From positions 1,116,001-1,180,000 of the forward strand of contig NZ_MTQN01000012.1 of assembly GCF_001984195.1 (NCBI RefSeq): a stretch of DNA of 64,000 nucleotides, given 5' to 3'. The translations under genes were made by a program, and so were the position numbers. The DNA comes from Kribbella sp. ALI-6-A. GTDB lineage: Bacteria; Actinomycetota; Actinomycetes; Propionibacteriales; Kribbellaceae. Below are positions 42,129 through 51,212 of the stretch, piece by piece (positions within the stretch are counted from its first letter, which is position 1; every line of letters begins with the position of its first letter). Below the pieces are notes generated by a model. That model ran no database searches, was not told the origin of the DNA, and saw nothing but the letters and a program-made list of their open reading frames with translations.

Positions 42129-42590
42129 TCAGCCCGGCTGGTACGGCGGCGCCTCGCCCCAGCCCCAGCGCGGGACCGGAGCCTTCGGCGGCGGGGTCGC
42201 GCCGGGCTGGGAGTTGGCCAGGGCGAGCCGCGTGCCCCACTCGACGTACGCGACGAAGGCCGAGCGGAACTCCGGATCGTCGGGCAGCCCCGCCTGATCG
42301 GCGCTGGCGGCGATGAGCGCCGCCCACCGCGCGCGCTGCTGCTCGGTCAGGCCGAGGTTCAGGTGGTGCGCGAGCATCGCGGGATACCCGCCGAGCTCGT
42401 CGGTGTAGGTGGTCGGGCCACCGAAGACCTCACCCAGCCAGAGCGCGACGTGCTCCCGGTGCCGCGGGCTCATGTGCGCGAAGACGGGCGCGAGCAGCTC
42501 GTCGTCGAGCACCCGGTCGTAGAACACCTCGGTCAACCGCCGGAACGCCTCGGCGCCGCCGGCCCACTCGTACAGCGTGGGGGTCGTCAT
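42129..42590 (-). CDS. Group II truncated haemoglobin
   Basis: This 153-residue protein starts LYEWAGGAEAFRRLTEVFYDRVLDD and has the group II pattern DPVFAHMSPRHREHVALWLGEVFGGP and YPAMLAHHLNLGLTEQQRARW; the His in AHHL is the likely proximal F8 ligand. Group II truncated haemoglobins handle O2, NO or redox chemistry in the cytoplasm of actinobacteria. The proline-rich C-terminus (PPPKAPVPRWGWGEAPPYQPG) is an extra tail. It starts 15 nt downstream of the APH-like gene and may be co-transcribed with it. Confidence 0.88.
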   Translation of the reverse strand: MTTPTLYEWAGGAEAFRRLTEVFYDRVLDDELLAPVFAHMSPRHREHVALWLGEVFGGPTTYTDELGGYPAMLAHHLNLGLTEQQRARWAALIAASADQAGLPDDPEFRSAFVAYVEWGTRLALANSQPGATPPPKAPVPRWGWGEAPPYQPG

Positions 42591-42605
42591 GACGTAATCA
42601 TGTAA

Positions 42606-43517
42606 TCAATCGCGCGCATCCGGCAAGGCCTGCGCGATCGCGACCTGGACCGGATCGACCCGGCGCTCGCCGCCCTCGAGGTCCCAGAGCACGTTCTGCA
42701 GGATCCGGGCGAGGGTCCAGCCGACCGCCCGGTCCCGGTCAAGGGCCAGCGTGTCGGTCAGCAGCGCGAAGCGGCGGCGGATCGCCCGGGGCAGGTCGCC
42801 GGTGGCGACGAGGTCGGCCCAGCGGTTGTTGAGCGCGGGGAAGAGCTCGAAGCAGGGATCGCCGGCGAGCGGCTTCGGGTCGATCACCAGCCAGGGCGCG
42901 CGGTCGGCGGCGAGCACGTTGTCGTAGTGCAAGTCCCAGTGCAGCAGCCGGTCGCCCGACTCGGGCAGCAACTCGGTCAGGCGCGCGACGCACCGGCGTA
43001 CGAGGGACTGTTCGTGCGGGTCGGCCAGCCGCGGAATCAGCGCGGGGGCCTCGTCGATCATCTCGGCGCCGATGTCGGCCAGGGTCCGGAGCTTCGGGGG
43101 CGCTTCGACGACGGCGAGGCGGCTGAGGAGCTCGGCGAGGATGCGGGTGGCCTCGACGTCGTCCGGGACGGCGCTCAGGGTCCGGGGCCGGAGTCGTTCG
43201 AGCAGGAGCGCGGCGTCGGGCTCGTGGTCGTCGAGCACGCGGACCACGTCGGCGTCGTTCCAGGTCCGCAGGCCGAGGGCTTCGGCAGCGTTCTCGTCGT
43301 TGCGCGGCTGGAGCTTGAGGATCGCGGGAACACCGTCGGCCCGGCGTACCGGGAGGACGAGGGAGGCGGCGCCGTGCATCGGGGTGCCGTCGACGGTGAG
43401 CTGCCAGCGGTCGAGATAGCGCGCCGCCATCTCGGGGAGAGTCCGCAGCCAGCGCAGCGCGTCCTCGTCGTCCGCGTAGGTCTCGTGCAGGGTCTGGGGG
43501 ATCACGAAGTCGGCCAT
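42606..43517 (-). CDS. Aminoglycoside/hydroxyurea-type phosphotransferase
   Basis: This 303-residue kinase of the APH(6)/Hur group has RWQLTVDGTPMHGAASLVLPV near the start, the catalytic loop LLHWDLHYDNVLAADR (about 203-218; H-D-x4-N) and WLVIDPKPLAGDPCFELFPAL (about 220-240), in which IDP replaces the DFG-like aspartate. Proteins of this family phosphorylate streptomycin or hydroxyurea; many chromosomal relatives have no proven drug. I chose ATG 43517 because longer starts add only an unconserved basic leader. It is divergent from the membrane protein at 43547. Confidence 0.85.
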   Translation of the reverse strand: MADFVIPQTLHETYADDEDALRWLRTLPEMAARYLDRWQLTVDGTPMHGAASLVLPVRRADGVPAILKLQPRNDENAAEALGLRTWNDADVVRVLDDHEPDAALLLERLRPRTLSAVPDDVEATRILAELLSRLAVVEAPPKLRTLADIGAEMIDEAPALIPRLADPHEQSLVRRCVARLTELLPESGDRLLHWDLHYDNVLAADRAPWLVIDPKPLAGDPCFELFPALNNRWADLVATGDLPRAIRRRFALLTDTLALDRDRAVGWTLARILQNVLWDLEGGERRVDPVQVAIAQALPDARD

Positions 43518-43546
43518 CGGTCTGCACAGTAGGTCGCCAGGGGTTT

Positions 43547-44284
43547 GTGTGCTTGGGTTTTCCCGTGAGCGGCGAACTGGCACGACGGCATCGCAAGGTC
43601 CAACTGGTCGTGGGGCTGATCTACCTCGGCATCCCGGCACTGACACTGGCCGTCAGTCTGTGGACCGCGTCCTGGACCGGGGCCGTGCTGCCGGCCGCGC
43701 TGCTGCTTCTCGGGGCCTTGCTGTTCACCCGGCAACGCTTCCGCCCCCAGCGCTGGCGGATGACCGGCGCCCTCTTCGGCGCGATCGCCGGTGTCTACCT
43801 GACGCTCGTCCCGGACAACTTCGGGCTGCTGTTCATCCTGCTGGCCCTGCTCGTCTCGTGGTGGATCGGCGCGGGCGTCGGCGTCGTTCTGGCCGCGTAC
43901 GCCGAACGCACGCTGCTGGTGCCCGTCGACCCCGAGCTCGCCGGTACGCCGTACGAGCTGGCCTTCCGCCTGCGTGGCCTGTGGGGTACGACGCTCGTCC
44001 TCGGCAGCGAGTCGGTGAGCATCCACACCATCCCGCGCAAGCTGCGCGGCGCGAACCCCGAGGACCTGCGCCGCAGCTACCCGTTCACCAAGGTGACCGG
44101 TGTCCACGAGGTCTCGCTGACCGGCTCCGAGCGCCTGCGCTTCCCGATCCCTGTCACCGCGGTGCACACCGCCGGCCCGGCCGTCATCCTCCAGGCCGGG
44201 GGCGACGACTGGGTGCTGCCCACGAACCTCGCCCCCACTATCACTCAACTGCTCCAGCACCGCGTCGGCGACGCCGCGAGCTGA
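43547..44284 (+). CDS. Four-helix membrane protein with cytoplasmic C-terminal domain
   Basis: This 245-residue protein (from a GTG at 43547; a GTG at 43565 is also possible) has about four hydrophobic helices between residues 17 and 125 (VVGLIYLGIPALTLAVSLW, GAVLPAALLLLGALLF, FGAIAGVYLTLVPD, LLFILLALLVSWWIGAGVGVVLAAY). A soluble domain of about 110 residues follows with strands RGLWGTTLVLGSESVSIHTI, YPFTKVTGVHEVSL and PAVILQAGGDDWVLP, resembling bacterial PH-like domains. No family is recognised. Confidence 0.6.
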   Translation: MCLGFPVSGELARRHRKVQLVVGLIYLGIPALTLAVSLWTASWTGAVLPAALLLLGALLFTRQRFRPQRWRMTGALFGAIAGVYLTLVPDNFGLLFILLALLVSWWIGAGVGVVLAAYAERTLLVPVDPELAGTPYELAFRLRGLWGTTLVLGSESVSIHTIPRKLRGANPEDLRRSYPFTKVTGVHEVSLTGSERLRFPIPVTAVHTAGPAVILQAGGDDWVLPTNLAPTITQLLQHRVGDAAS

Positions 44285-44394
44285 CCCCACGGCCGGCGGT
44301 GCGGGACGCCCGTGAGGGTGGAGCTCAGCGAGCGGGCGGTGGCGCCGATTGCGGCGGTGGGGTTCAGCAGGCGGGCGGCCTCAGCGGCCGGCGG

Positions 44395-45054
44395 TCAGCC
44401 GCGGAGTTCGTCCGGGCGTTCCGGGGACGCGGCGGCCAGGGCCTCGCGGGCGGCGGCCGCCGTGAGGTCCGTGCCGTAGATCGGCGTACCGGGCTGCTGG
44501 CGCCAGGACTCGGCGAGCGGGCCGGCGTCGACCGGGTCGAAGCCCAGGTCGTCGACGAGCTGGAGGATCTTGGCCTTGCCTGCCGGGTCGTCGCCGGCGA
44601 CCGGGAGTGCGATGCGGCCCGAGGTGCCGGCGGGCAGACCGTTCTCGAGCAGGTGCCGGGCCTGGATGTTGTTGAACGCCTTCACGACCGGACGGCCGAG
44701 TTGCCGCGCGACCCAGGCGCTCTCGGTCAGTCCGTCGTCCTCGATGGCGGCGATGCGGCCGTCGCGCTGGGGGTAGTAGTTGCCGGTGTCCACCACGACG
44801 ACGTCGTCCGCCGCGTTCGCGAACAGGTTCGCGGGCAGCTGTGGGACGGCCTTCTCCGGAATCGTCACGACCACGATCTCCGCGTCCTGGACCGCCTCCT
44901 CGACCTTGACGGCCCTCGCGCCGGTCTCCTGTTCCAGGTCCCGCAGCGATTCCGGTCCGCGCGAGTTCGCCACCTTCACGTCGTGACCGAGCGCGGTCAG
45001 CCGCCGGGTCAGCGTGCCGCCGATGTTGCCGCTTCCGATGATGCCGATCTTCAT
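44395..45054 (-). CDS. NAD(P)-dependent F420-reductase-like oxidoreductase
   Basis: This 219-residue Rossmann protein starts MKIGIIGSGNIGGTLTRRL (GxGxxG dinucleotide motif), followed by VKVANSRGPESL, where the SRG pattern suits NADP(H). Segments VVTIPEKAVPQLP, VDTGNYYPQRDG, VKAFNNIQA and LPVAGDD fit the NADPH-dependent F420 reductase (Fno/Npdg) family. Such enzymes transfer hydride between NADPH and coenzyme F420, or in homologues reduce other substrates. Other F420-linked genes are in the window (the LLM enzyme). The ribosome site GAGGAG precedes the ATG. Convergent gap to the membrane-protein gene is 110 nt, with no visible gene. Confidence 0.8.
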   Translation of the reverse strand: MKIGIIGSGNIGGTLTRRLTALGHDVKVANSRGPESLRDLEQETGARAVKVEEAVQDAEIVVVTIPEKAVPQLPANLFANAADDVVVVDTGNYYPQRDGRIAAIEDDGLTESAWVARQLGRPVVKAFNNIQARHLLENGLPAGTSGRIALPVAGDDPAGKAKILQLVDDLGFDPVDAGPLAESWRQQPGTPIYGTDLTAAAAREALAAASPERPDELRG

Positions 45055-45100
45055 GGGTAGTTGCTCCTCTCAACCACCACAACACCGGACCGGCCGCCGA

Positions 45101-45784
45101 TCATCCAGCGCGCTGATCGGTCCAGCTCATCGCCAGCGCGAACCCGAGATCGTCGTACCGCGCACCCGGGAAGACGCTGACGTACAGCGCGCGGAACGCC
45201 GCCCGGCTGAGGTAGACGTCGCTGAGCAGGTGCTCCAGCCACGGCTTGCTGTGCCAGAACCGCAGCTCGAACCACGCGTCCCGCAGCCCGAGCCGCCGGA
45301 CCGACGCCGGGAACCCGAGTTTGGCGCCGACCGTGTAGACCCAGCGCGGCGGCGTCGGGTAGCGGTCGGAGACGTTGTCGATCACCGCGACCGTGCCGCC
45401 CGGCCGGACCAGCGATTTCAGCTGCTCCAGTCCGGCCCGGTAGTCGGGCAGGTGGTGCATCATCGTGTGGCTGTAGACCAGGTCGAACCCGTCGTCGCCG
45501 ATCTCGAACACGTCCCCGACCCGGTACTCGATGTTCGGCCGGGCCCGGCGCGTGCGGGCGATCTCGATCATCGGCGCGCTCAGGTCGACGCCGAGCACCT
45601 GCTGGAAGTCGTCCGCGAGCACCTCGGCCGCGTGTCCTGAGCCGCACCCGACGTCGATCGCGCGTTCGCCTTTCAGTCCGAGCCCTCGCAGCCAGGTCAC
45701 GCCCTTGCCGGGCTGGAGACCGACGAACCGGTCGTAGTCCGCCGCGAACCTGTCGAACAAGGCCGGATCCACCGCTGCGCTCAT
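45101..45784 (-). CDS. Class I SAM-dependent methyltransferase
   Basis: This 227-residue protein has the SAM-binding motif I AIDVGCGSGHAAEVLA (about 38-53), motif II LGVDLSAPMIEIAR and motif III FDLVYSHTMMHHLPDYRAGLEQLKSLVRPGGTVAVID (about 105-140). It resembles the UbiE/ubiquinone-biosynthesis type. The target is unknown. It is separated from the reductase by 46 nt on the same strand and may be co-transcribed with it. Confidence 0.85.
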   Translation of the reverse strand: MSAAVDPALFDRFAADYDRFVGLQPGKGVTWLRGLGLKGERAIDVGCGSGHAAEVLADDFQQVLGVDLSAPMIEIARTRRARPNIEYRVGDVFEIGDDGFDLVYSHTMMHHLPDYRAGLEQLKSLVRPGGTVAVIDNVSDRYPTPPRWVYTVGAKLGFPASVRRLGLRDAWFELRFWHSKPWLEHLLSDVYLSRAAFRALYVSVFPGARYDDLGFALAMSWTDQRAG

Positions 45785-45930
45785 ACCCGTACGACGCGCG
45801 CCGGCCGGGACTTTGTTCGATCCCGCGCCGATCAGACCGGCGGACTGACCGCGGTACGCCGTACGCCGGGTCGTGGCAGAGCGCGAGGACGGCGACGAGG
45901 GCCGCGCGGCGACGACCGCCGCACAGCGGC

Positions 45931-46761
45931 TCAGTCGCCGGCGGCCGCGCGTTCCTGACGGGCGATCTCGGCCTTCTCGGCCTGCCAGCCGTCCTCGTTC
46001 TTGCCCAGGCGCCAGTACCCGGACAGCGACACCCGGTCGCGCGGCAGACCGCGCTCAGTGAACAGGTAGCGCCGCAACCGCAGCACGAACCCGGCCTCAC
46101 CGTGCACGAAGGCGTGCACGTCGTCCGACGGGAAGTCGAGCGCCGTCACCGCCTCGACCAACTGGTCACCGCGGCCGCCGGTGGAGCCCGCGCGATGGAA
46201 CCAGACCACGTCGACGTCGCCCGAGCCGCTGAACTTCTGCTGCTCCGACTCGTCCTCCACCTCGACGAAGACCTTCGCCTTCGCACCGGCCGGCAGTGCC
46301 TCCACCGCGGCGCCGATCGCGGGCAACGCGCTCTCGTCACCGACCAGCAGGTGCCAGCCGGCCGACTCGTCCGGCGCGTAGCCCCCACCCGGCCCGTTGA
46401 ACCACAGCTTGTCGCCCGGCTGCGCCTTCGCGGCCCACGGCCCGGCGGTCCCCTCGTCACCGTGGTGGACGAAGTCGATGGTCAGCTCGCGGGCCGCCTC
46501 GTCCCAGGCGCGCACGGTGTAGGTCCGCATCGTCGGCCACTGCTCGGACGGGAACTGCTCGCGGACCACGCCCATGTCCAGCGGATCCGGGTACTCGACG
46601 CCCGGCTGGGGAAACAGCAGCTTCACGTACATGTCGGTCTTGCCGTTGCCGGTGAACTCGTCACAGCTCAGTACGACCCGGATCATGTGCGGCGTGATCC
46701 GCTCGGTCCGGCGGACGACGCCGAGCTTGGCGCGGCGACTTCGGGGGGCGGGGGTGCTCAC
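45931..46761 (-). CDS. Siderophore-interacting FAD reductase
   Basis: This 276-residue protein has an N-terminal FAD domain (about 8-125; RTERITPHMIRVVLSCDEF, MRTYTVRAWDEAARELTIDFVHHGDEGTAGPWA; the RxYTxR pattern binds FAD). The C-terminal SIP domain is about 130-265 (LLVGDESALPAIGAAVEALPAG, VHAFVHGEAGFVLRLRRYLFTERG, LSGYWRLGKNEDGW). It belongs to the SIP/ViuB family, which reduces ferric siderophores in the cytoplasm using NAD(P)H or ferredoxin. A 20-bp perfect palindrome with the iron-box core lies 24 nt before its start, so it should be derepressed under iron limitation. Confidence 0.92.
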   Translation of the reverse strand: MSTPAPRSRRAKLGVVRRTERITPHMIRVVLSCDEFTGNGKTDMYVKLLFPQPGVEYPDPLDMGVVREQFPSEQWPTMRTYTVRAWDEAARELTIDFVHHGDEGTAGPWAAKAQPGDKLWFNGPGGGYAPDESAGWHLLVGDESALPAIGAAVEALPAGAKAKVFVEVEDESEQQKFSGSGDVDVVWFHRAGSTGGRGDQLVEAVTALDFPSDDVHAFVHGEAGFVLRLRRYLFTERGLPRDRVSLSGYWRLGKNEDGWQAEKAEIARQERAAAGD

Positions 46762-46784
46762 GCGACCACGGTTCCTCTCGGGCG

Positions 46785-46804
46785 GAGTTAGGTATACCTA
46801 ACTC
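46785..46804. promoter_or_regulatory. IdeR/DmdR iron box
   Basis: GAGTTAGGTATACCTAACTC is a perfect 20-bp palindrome containing TTAGG and CCTAA half-sites, as in known actinobacterial IdeR/DmdR1 boxes. It lies 24 nt upstream of the siderophore-interacting protein start and 102 nt from the divergent ATPase gene. Confidence 0.9.
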
Positions 46805-46905
46805 ACCATAGCCGACCCGGCAACCACCCGCGGATGCACCGGCGATCGGCCCGCTGTTCACCTGATCGTTGCCGGTGGCACGCTTGCGGCGACGATTCTG
46901 CCGGT

Positions 46906-48240
46906 ATGGACCCGATCTTCGGTACGCCGCAGCGGCCCGCCATGCCGGTCACCCGGATCGACGCGGCCGGGCGTCCGATCTCGCTGGATCTGCGGCCGCC
47001 GGAGCGCAACACCGTGCTGTTCACCGGCGCACCGGGGATGGGCAAGAGTCTCGAGCTCGGCAAGGCCCAAGAGCTCGCGCGGCAGCAAGGATGGCCTTGT
47101 GTGCGGGTCGACGCCTCACCGCGGGAGCCGCTGGAAAACCGGTTCGTCCGGGCAGCCACTCGTGAACTCGGCGGGCTGCGAAAGCAGTACGGGTTCCTCG
47201 GGCTGCGGAAGCTGAAGAAGACGATCAAGGACCTGACCCAACGGGCCCGCAGCCAGCAGAACGGCGCGGAGGTGCGGGTCGGCGTCGCGCCGGTGCAAGT
47301 GGTCGCGAAGAAGCAGTGGGACGCGCCGGGGCGGGACGGGGTCGGTTCGACGCTCGACCAACTGGCGACCGAGCTCGGCGACCTGGCCGCGAAGAAACGG
47401 CATCCGGTGATGCTGATGGTCGACAACCTGGACGTCGCGTCAGAGCGCGACCTGGCCGCGCTGACCGAACTGTCGGCGCACCTCGAGCGCAGCGGGCAGC
47501 GGGTCTACCTGATCGCCGCGGGCAGCGAGATGGCGATGACGCGACTGATGACCGCGTCCGCCGGCCACTCCGGCGTCGCCACCGGCGTCACCAGCCGGTA
47601 CGACGTCCGCGAGTGCGGCCCGCTCTCGTCCGACGAGCTGCGGCCGACCCTGACCGAGCCGTTGCGGCAGGCCGGGATCGCGCACCAGCCGGAGGCGATC
47701 GACGAGTTGCTGCACGCGGCGGGCGGTCATCCCGGCCGGCTGCGCGACCTGTCCGAGCGGGCGGTCGCGCTGATCGGGAACCGGCCGGACGGGCTCACCG
47801 CGGAGGTCTCCAAGGCGGCGATCGCCCAGGTCAACGCGGCGTCGCGGGTGGTCTACCAGGCCGAGTGGAGCTCCTGCTCCGCCGCGGAGAAGGACCTGCT
47901 GGCGAAGACGGCGAGCCGCGGTGCGCGCGGGCTGTCGATGCCGGCCGAGACCCAGGCGGCCGGTCCGGGGAACTGGCAGGAGGTCGACACCGCGCGGCAG
48001 TTGCTGGTCGCGCGGGGACTGGTCCGGGAGAACCCGAGCGGCAACCGGATCAGCATCGCGGACCCCGGGATGCGCGACTGGGTGGAGATCCGCGTCGGCC
48101 AGTCGGCCGCGCACGCCGGCGTCGCGCTGCCCGGTTCGGCGGCGCCGTCGATCACCCCGCAAGCCCGTGGCCGGCACGCCGAGGGTCCGCAGACGGCCAC
48201 CCGTCAGGTCGGTCAGAGCACCTTCACAGTGAACCGGTAG
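46906..48240 (+). CDS. Orphan AAA/STAND-like P-loop ATPase
   Basis: This 444-residue protein has Walker A FTGAPGMGKSLELGK (about 39-53) and Walker B HPVMLMVDNLDV (about 166-177). The sensor segment VYLIAAGSEMAMTRLM and the winged-helix-like C-terminal part (SCSAAEKDLLAKTASRG, VARGLVRENPSGNRISIADPGMRDWV) are similar to the ORC/Cdc6- and STAND-like ATPase family. The last 40 residues (SAAPSITPQARGRHAEGPQT) are low-complexity. There is no sensor or effector domain that I recognise. It is divergent from the siderophore gene and converges with the VOC gene. Such ATPases act as molecular switches; a specific role is unknown. Confidence 0.75.
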   Translation: MDPIFGTPQRPAMPVTRIDAAGRPISLDLRPPERNTVLFTGAPGMGKSLELGKAQELARQQGWPCVRVDASPREPLENRFVRAATRELGGLRKQYGFLGLRKLKKTIKDLTQRARSQQNGAEVRVGVAPVQVVAKKQWDAPGRDGVGSTLDQLATELGDLAAKKRHPVMLMVDNLDVASERDLAALTELSAHLERSGQRVYLIAAGSEMAMTRLMTASAGHSGVATGVTSRYDVRECGPLSSDELRPTLTEPLRQAGIAHQPEAIDELLHAAGGHPGRLRDLSERAVALIGNRPDGLTAEVSKAAIAQVNAASRVVYQAEWSSCSAAEKDLLAKTASRGARGLSMPAETQAAGPGNWQEVDTARQLLVARGLVRENPSGNRISIADPGMRDWVEIRVGQSAAHAGVALPGSAAPSITPQARGRHAEGPQTATRQVGQSTFTVNR

Positions 48241-48244
48241 CCGG

Positions 48245-48667
48245 TCAGGTGGCGAAGATCTGCGCCTCGTCGGCGAACGCCTTGAACTCCAGGGCGTTGC
48301 CGGCCGGGTCGAGCAGGAACATCGTCCACTGCTCACCGGGCTGACCCTCGAAGCGCAGGTACGGATCGATCACGAACGTCTTGCCCGCCGCCTTGAACCG
48401 GTCGGCCAGCGCGTGGAAGTCCGGAATCGACAGGATCAGCCCGAAGTGCGGCACCGGGACGTCGTGGCCGTCGACCGGGTTGTGGATGCCCTGCGAGCGG
48501 CCGGGGGCCAGATGGGTGACGAACTGGTGGCCGCGCAGGTTCCAGTCGATCCAGGTGTCGGAGGAGCGGCCACGGTCGCAGCCGATGACGGAGCCGTAGA
48601 ACTCGGCTGCCGCGGCCAGGTCGTCGACCGGCATGGCCAGGTGGAAGCGAGGAAGGGTTTCGGTCAT
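48245..48667 (-). CDS. VOC/glyoxalase-fold protein
   Basis: This 140-residue protein contains two beta-alpha-beta-beta-beta repeats: RFHLAMPVDDLAAAAEFYGSVIGC at the start and HFGLILSIPDFHALADRFKAAGKTFVIDPYLRFEGQPGEQWTMFLLDPAGNALEFKAF at the end. The metal-ligand candidates are His (FHLAMP, HFGL) and Glu (LEFKAF). It is a small metal-dependent glyoxalase/dioxygenase-type protein of unknown substrate in the cytoplasm. Confidence 0.85.
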   Translation of the reverse strand: MTETLPRFHLAMPVDDLAAAAEFYGSVIGCDRGRSSDTWIDWNLRGHQFVTHLAPGRSQGIHNPVDGHDVPVPHFGLILSIPDFHALADRFKAAGKTFVIDPYLRFEGQPGEQWTMFLLDPAGNALEFKAFADEAQIFAT

Positions 48668-48676
48668 GCCTTCAAC

Positions 48677-49813
48677 CTAAGGCCAGATCGAGGCGACCCA
48701 CTCGGGGTGGTCGACGAACGGGTTGCGGTTGTGCTGCCAGTTGTCGAAGATCACCTGGTTGCGGCGCTTCTCGAACGCGTCCGGCGGGTCGGCCTGGCTC
48801 CACGCCTTCAGCACCGACAGCTTCCCGATGTACGGCGCGGAGCCGTTGTTCACCAGGTTGTTCGGCTCGAGGTCCGCGAAGCCGTCGCCGCCGTCGTACC
48901 GGACCGCCATGTAGAAGATCATTCGCGCGACGTCGCCGCGGACCGCCGCCCGCGGCGAGAACGAGTCGCCGTCCACCGCGCAGCCGGAGCACTCCGCGAC
49001 CGTGCCGCCGCCGTTGTCGAAGTCCAGGTTGCCGCGGATGCCGTTCACCGACACGTCCTCCGGGCGCAGGTGGTGCACGTCGGTGCCGGGCCCGGTCGCG
49101 GTGCCGAAGTCGCCGTGCGACTTGGCCCAGACGTGCTCGCGGTTCCAGTCGTTCGGATCGCCACCGTTGCTGGTCTTGCTCTGCGAGCGACCGGAGTAGA
49201 GCAGGATCACGTTGTTCGGGTTGGCCGGGTCCTGGTCGGTGTCCTTCAGCGCGGTCCAGACCTGGTCGTAGCTCAGCTTCGTCTGGTTCGAGATGATCGT
49301 GTGCAGCGCCGACTTCAGCGCCGGACCGGTCTTGCCGATCGCGTTCGCGTAGTAGTCGGCCGGATCGCCGGGATCACCCGGATCCGCGCCACCCCCACCG
49401 CCGAACGCCGTCGCCCCGGTCAGCCCCGGGTGCGAGAAGTACGCCGACAGCGTGCCGGTCACCGTGATCTTCTGGCCGACCAGCCCCGGGTTCGTCCGCA
49501 GCCCGTACGACGCCCGGAAGCCGCTCGGAATCTGGACGTACAGCATGCTCGCCGTACTGGTCTGACCGGCGGAGTCCGCCAGCGCCAGGGCGTAGTCGTT
49601 CGGGAAGTTGCTGCGGACCACGGTGTTCGTGGCGGTCGGCTGGCCGACGACGTATCCCTCGACGGTGCCGGTGGAGCCGTTCTGCTGCTGCAGCGCGGCC
49701 GCGACGGTCAGAGTCGCGTTGGTCGCGGCCGGCGCCGGCGTCATGCCGAAGCCGAGCAGCGCGAGCAGTACGCCGATCAGCAGGACAGGGCGGGCGGAAC
49801 GAAGAACTGTCAC
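48677..49813 (-). CDS. Secreted endonuclease I with OB-fold domain
   Basis: This 378-residue protein has a signal peptide (about 6-29; SARPVLLIGVLLALLGFGMTPAPAATN). An OB-fold nucleic-acid-binding domain follows at about 30-140 (TVAAALQQQNGSTGTVEGYVVGQP, ITVTGTLSAYFSHPGLTGATAF), then a Gly/Asp-rich linker. The EndA/NucM endonuclease I domain is about 155-378, with the catalytic region NREHVWAKSHGDFG and DVHHLRPEDVSVNGIRGN, where the His and Asn/Asp residues bind Mg2+. It would degrade extracellular DNA. I chose the GTG at 49813 because GGGAG lies 7 nt upstream and the signal peptide begins there. Confidence 0.88.
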   Translation of the reverse strand: MTVLRSARPVLLIGVLLALLGFGMTPAPAATNATLTVAAALQQQNGSTGTVEGYVVGQPTATNTVVRSNFPNDYALALADSAGQTSTASMLYVQIPSGFRASYGLRTNPGLVGQKITVTGTLSAYFSHPGLTGATAFGGGGGADPGDPGDPADYYANAIGKTGPALKSALHTIISNQTKLSYDQVWTALKDTDQDPANPNNVILLYSGRSQSKTSNGGDPNDWNREHVWAKSHGDFGTATGPGTDVHHLRPEDVSVNGIRGNLDFDNGGGTVAECSGCAVDGDSFSPRAAVRGDVARMIFYMAVRYDGGDGFADLEPNNLVNNGSAPYIGKLSVLKAWSQADPPDAFEKRRNQVIFDNWQHNRNPFVDHPEWVASIWP

Positions 49814-50024
49814 GGCGGGTCTCCCACGGGGCGGTGTGGAACGGCGTCGCAGCTCAGTCTGCCCCGCCGTACCGGTCGGTGAACGTCCCTGCGGGCGAAG
49901 TCTGGCGAGCCGTAGGGTGACCGCGACATTGCAGGAAGTTGCCTTCGAGCGGCGAGCGCCCCCGGAGTTCGGCAGACTGCAGGTCGAGCACCTTGCCCGA
50001 TCATGTCTGGGGAACAGGAGCGAT

Positions 50025-51212
50025 ATGCGTTTGACGAGGAGATCGCTGTCGATGGCGATCGCCGCGGTGTCGGTCGGTGCCGGTGGGCTCGCGCTCACCG
50101 GTCAGCCGTCAGTGGCCCAGCCGCTCGACGTGGCCGACGCCACGGCACCCGCGGCGGAGGACCCCGCGCTGGCCGCCGCCCGCGCACAGAAGGAACAGGC
50201 AGCCGCCACGGCCCCCGACGGGCCGCAGACGGCGCAGGAGAAACAGTTCAGCCAGATCGACGACTACGCCACGAAGGCCGGCGGTCTGGGCGTCTACTAC
50301 GACCAGGGCACCGGCAAGTACGTCGTCCGGATGCCCCGCACGGCCAAGGCCCAGGCGGCCCGGTCGGTGCGGATCGCCGGGGCCGAGACCACGGTCCAGC
50401 CGAGCCGCACCACCAAGGCCGAGCTGACCGCGATCCGTTCGGTGCTGGAGCGCCGGCAGTGGAAGGCCGAGGCGAAGAAGTACCGGTACGCCTTCTACTA
50501 CGACGCGCAGCGCGACGCGATGTCGGTGACGACCAACGCGCCGGCCGCGACGATGCAGCCGCTGCAGGCCAAGTACGGACCGGTGCTGCAGGCCAAGTAC
50601 GGCGACGTCGGCCGCGACTCGCGGCAGAGCGACCCGGCGCCGCACCGCGGTGGCGCGTCGATCACCAACGGCTCGTCGGTCTGCACCAGCGGTTTCACCA
50701 TCACCTCGACGGCCCGCTACATGGTCACCGCCGGGCACTGCTTCTCGCTCGGCCAGCGGGTCTTCTCGACCGGTGGCCGGCAGCTGTGGGGCACCGTCCG
50801 GAACCGTCCGAGCTTCCCGTACTACGACTTCGAGGCGGTCGGCGGCGGGACCTACGGCTCGGTCATCTACCGCGGCGGCGCGACCGGGTCGACGATCCTG
50901 GTCAGCGGCGCCTCCGACCCCGCGGTCGGAGCCGCTTACTGCCGCAGCGGCCAGACGACGTACGAGCAGTGCTCGCAGGTCGTCACCAGCCTGCACGCCC
51001 AGTTCTGCGACGAGGCGGGCTGCACGGTCGAACTGATCGCCTACCGCGGACCGGCCGGCCAGGGTGGTGACTCCGGCGCACCGCTGTTCCAGTACGTCAA
51101 CGGCACCGTGCAGATCCGTGGCATGCACATCGCCCACGCGGGTGACGATCAGTACGCCGAGCGGTGGACCACCATCCGGTCGGTGTTCAAGGCGAACATC
51201 GCGATCAAGTGA
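50025..51212 (+). CDS. Secreted trypsin-like serine protease with propeptide
   Basis: This 395-residue protein has a signal with RR (MRLTRRSLSMAIAAVSVGAGGLALTG). An Ala/Pro-rich propeptide of about 170 residues follows, containing a tandem LQAKYG (about 180-195). The protease domain starts near 205. The catalytic triad is visible as H238 (VTAGHCF), D268 (YYDFEAV) and S350 (GQGGDSGAPLF). Cysteines at C220/C239 and others would form disulfides. It is a chymotrypsin-fold enzyme of the S1 family, secreted and self-activated like streptogrisins. AGGAG lies 4 nt before the ATG. It is divergent from the endonuclease gene. Confidence 0.88.
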   Translation: MRLTRRSLSMAIAAVSVGAGGLALTGQPSVAQPLDVADATAPAAEDPALAAARAQKEQAAATAPDGPQTAQEKQFSQIDDYATKAGGLGVYYDQGTGKYVVRMPRTAKAQAARSVRIAGAETTVQPSRTTKAELTAIRSVLERRQWKAEAKKYRYAFYYDAQRDAMSVTTNAPAATMQPLQAKYGPVLQAKYGDVGRDSRQSDPAPHRGGASITNGSSVCTSGFTITSTARYMVTAGHCFSLGQRVFSTGGRQLWGTVRNRPSFPYYDFEAVGGGTYGSVIYRGGATGSTILVSGASDPAVGAAYCRSGQTTYEQCSQVVTSLHAQFCDEAGCTVELIAYRGPAGQGGDSGAPLFQYVNGTVQIRGMHIAHAGDDQYAERWTTIRSVFKANIAIK

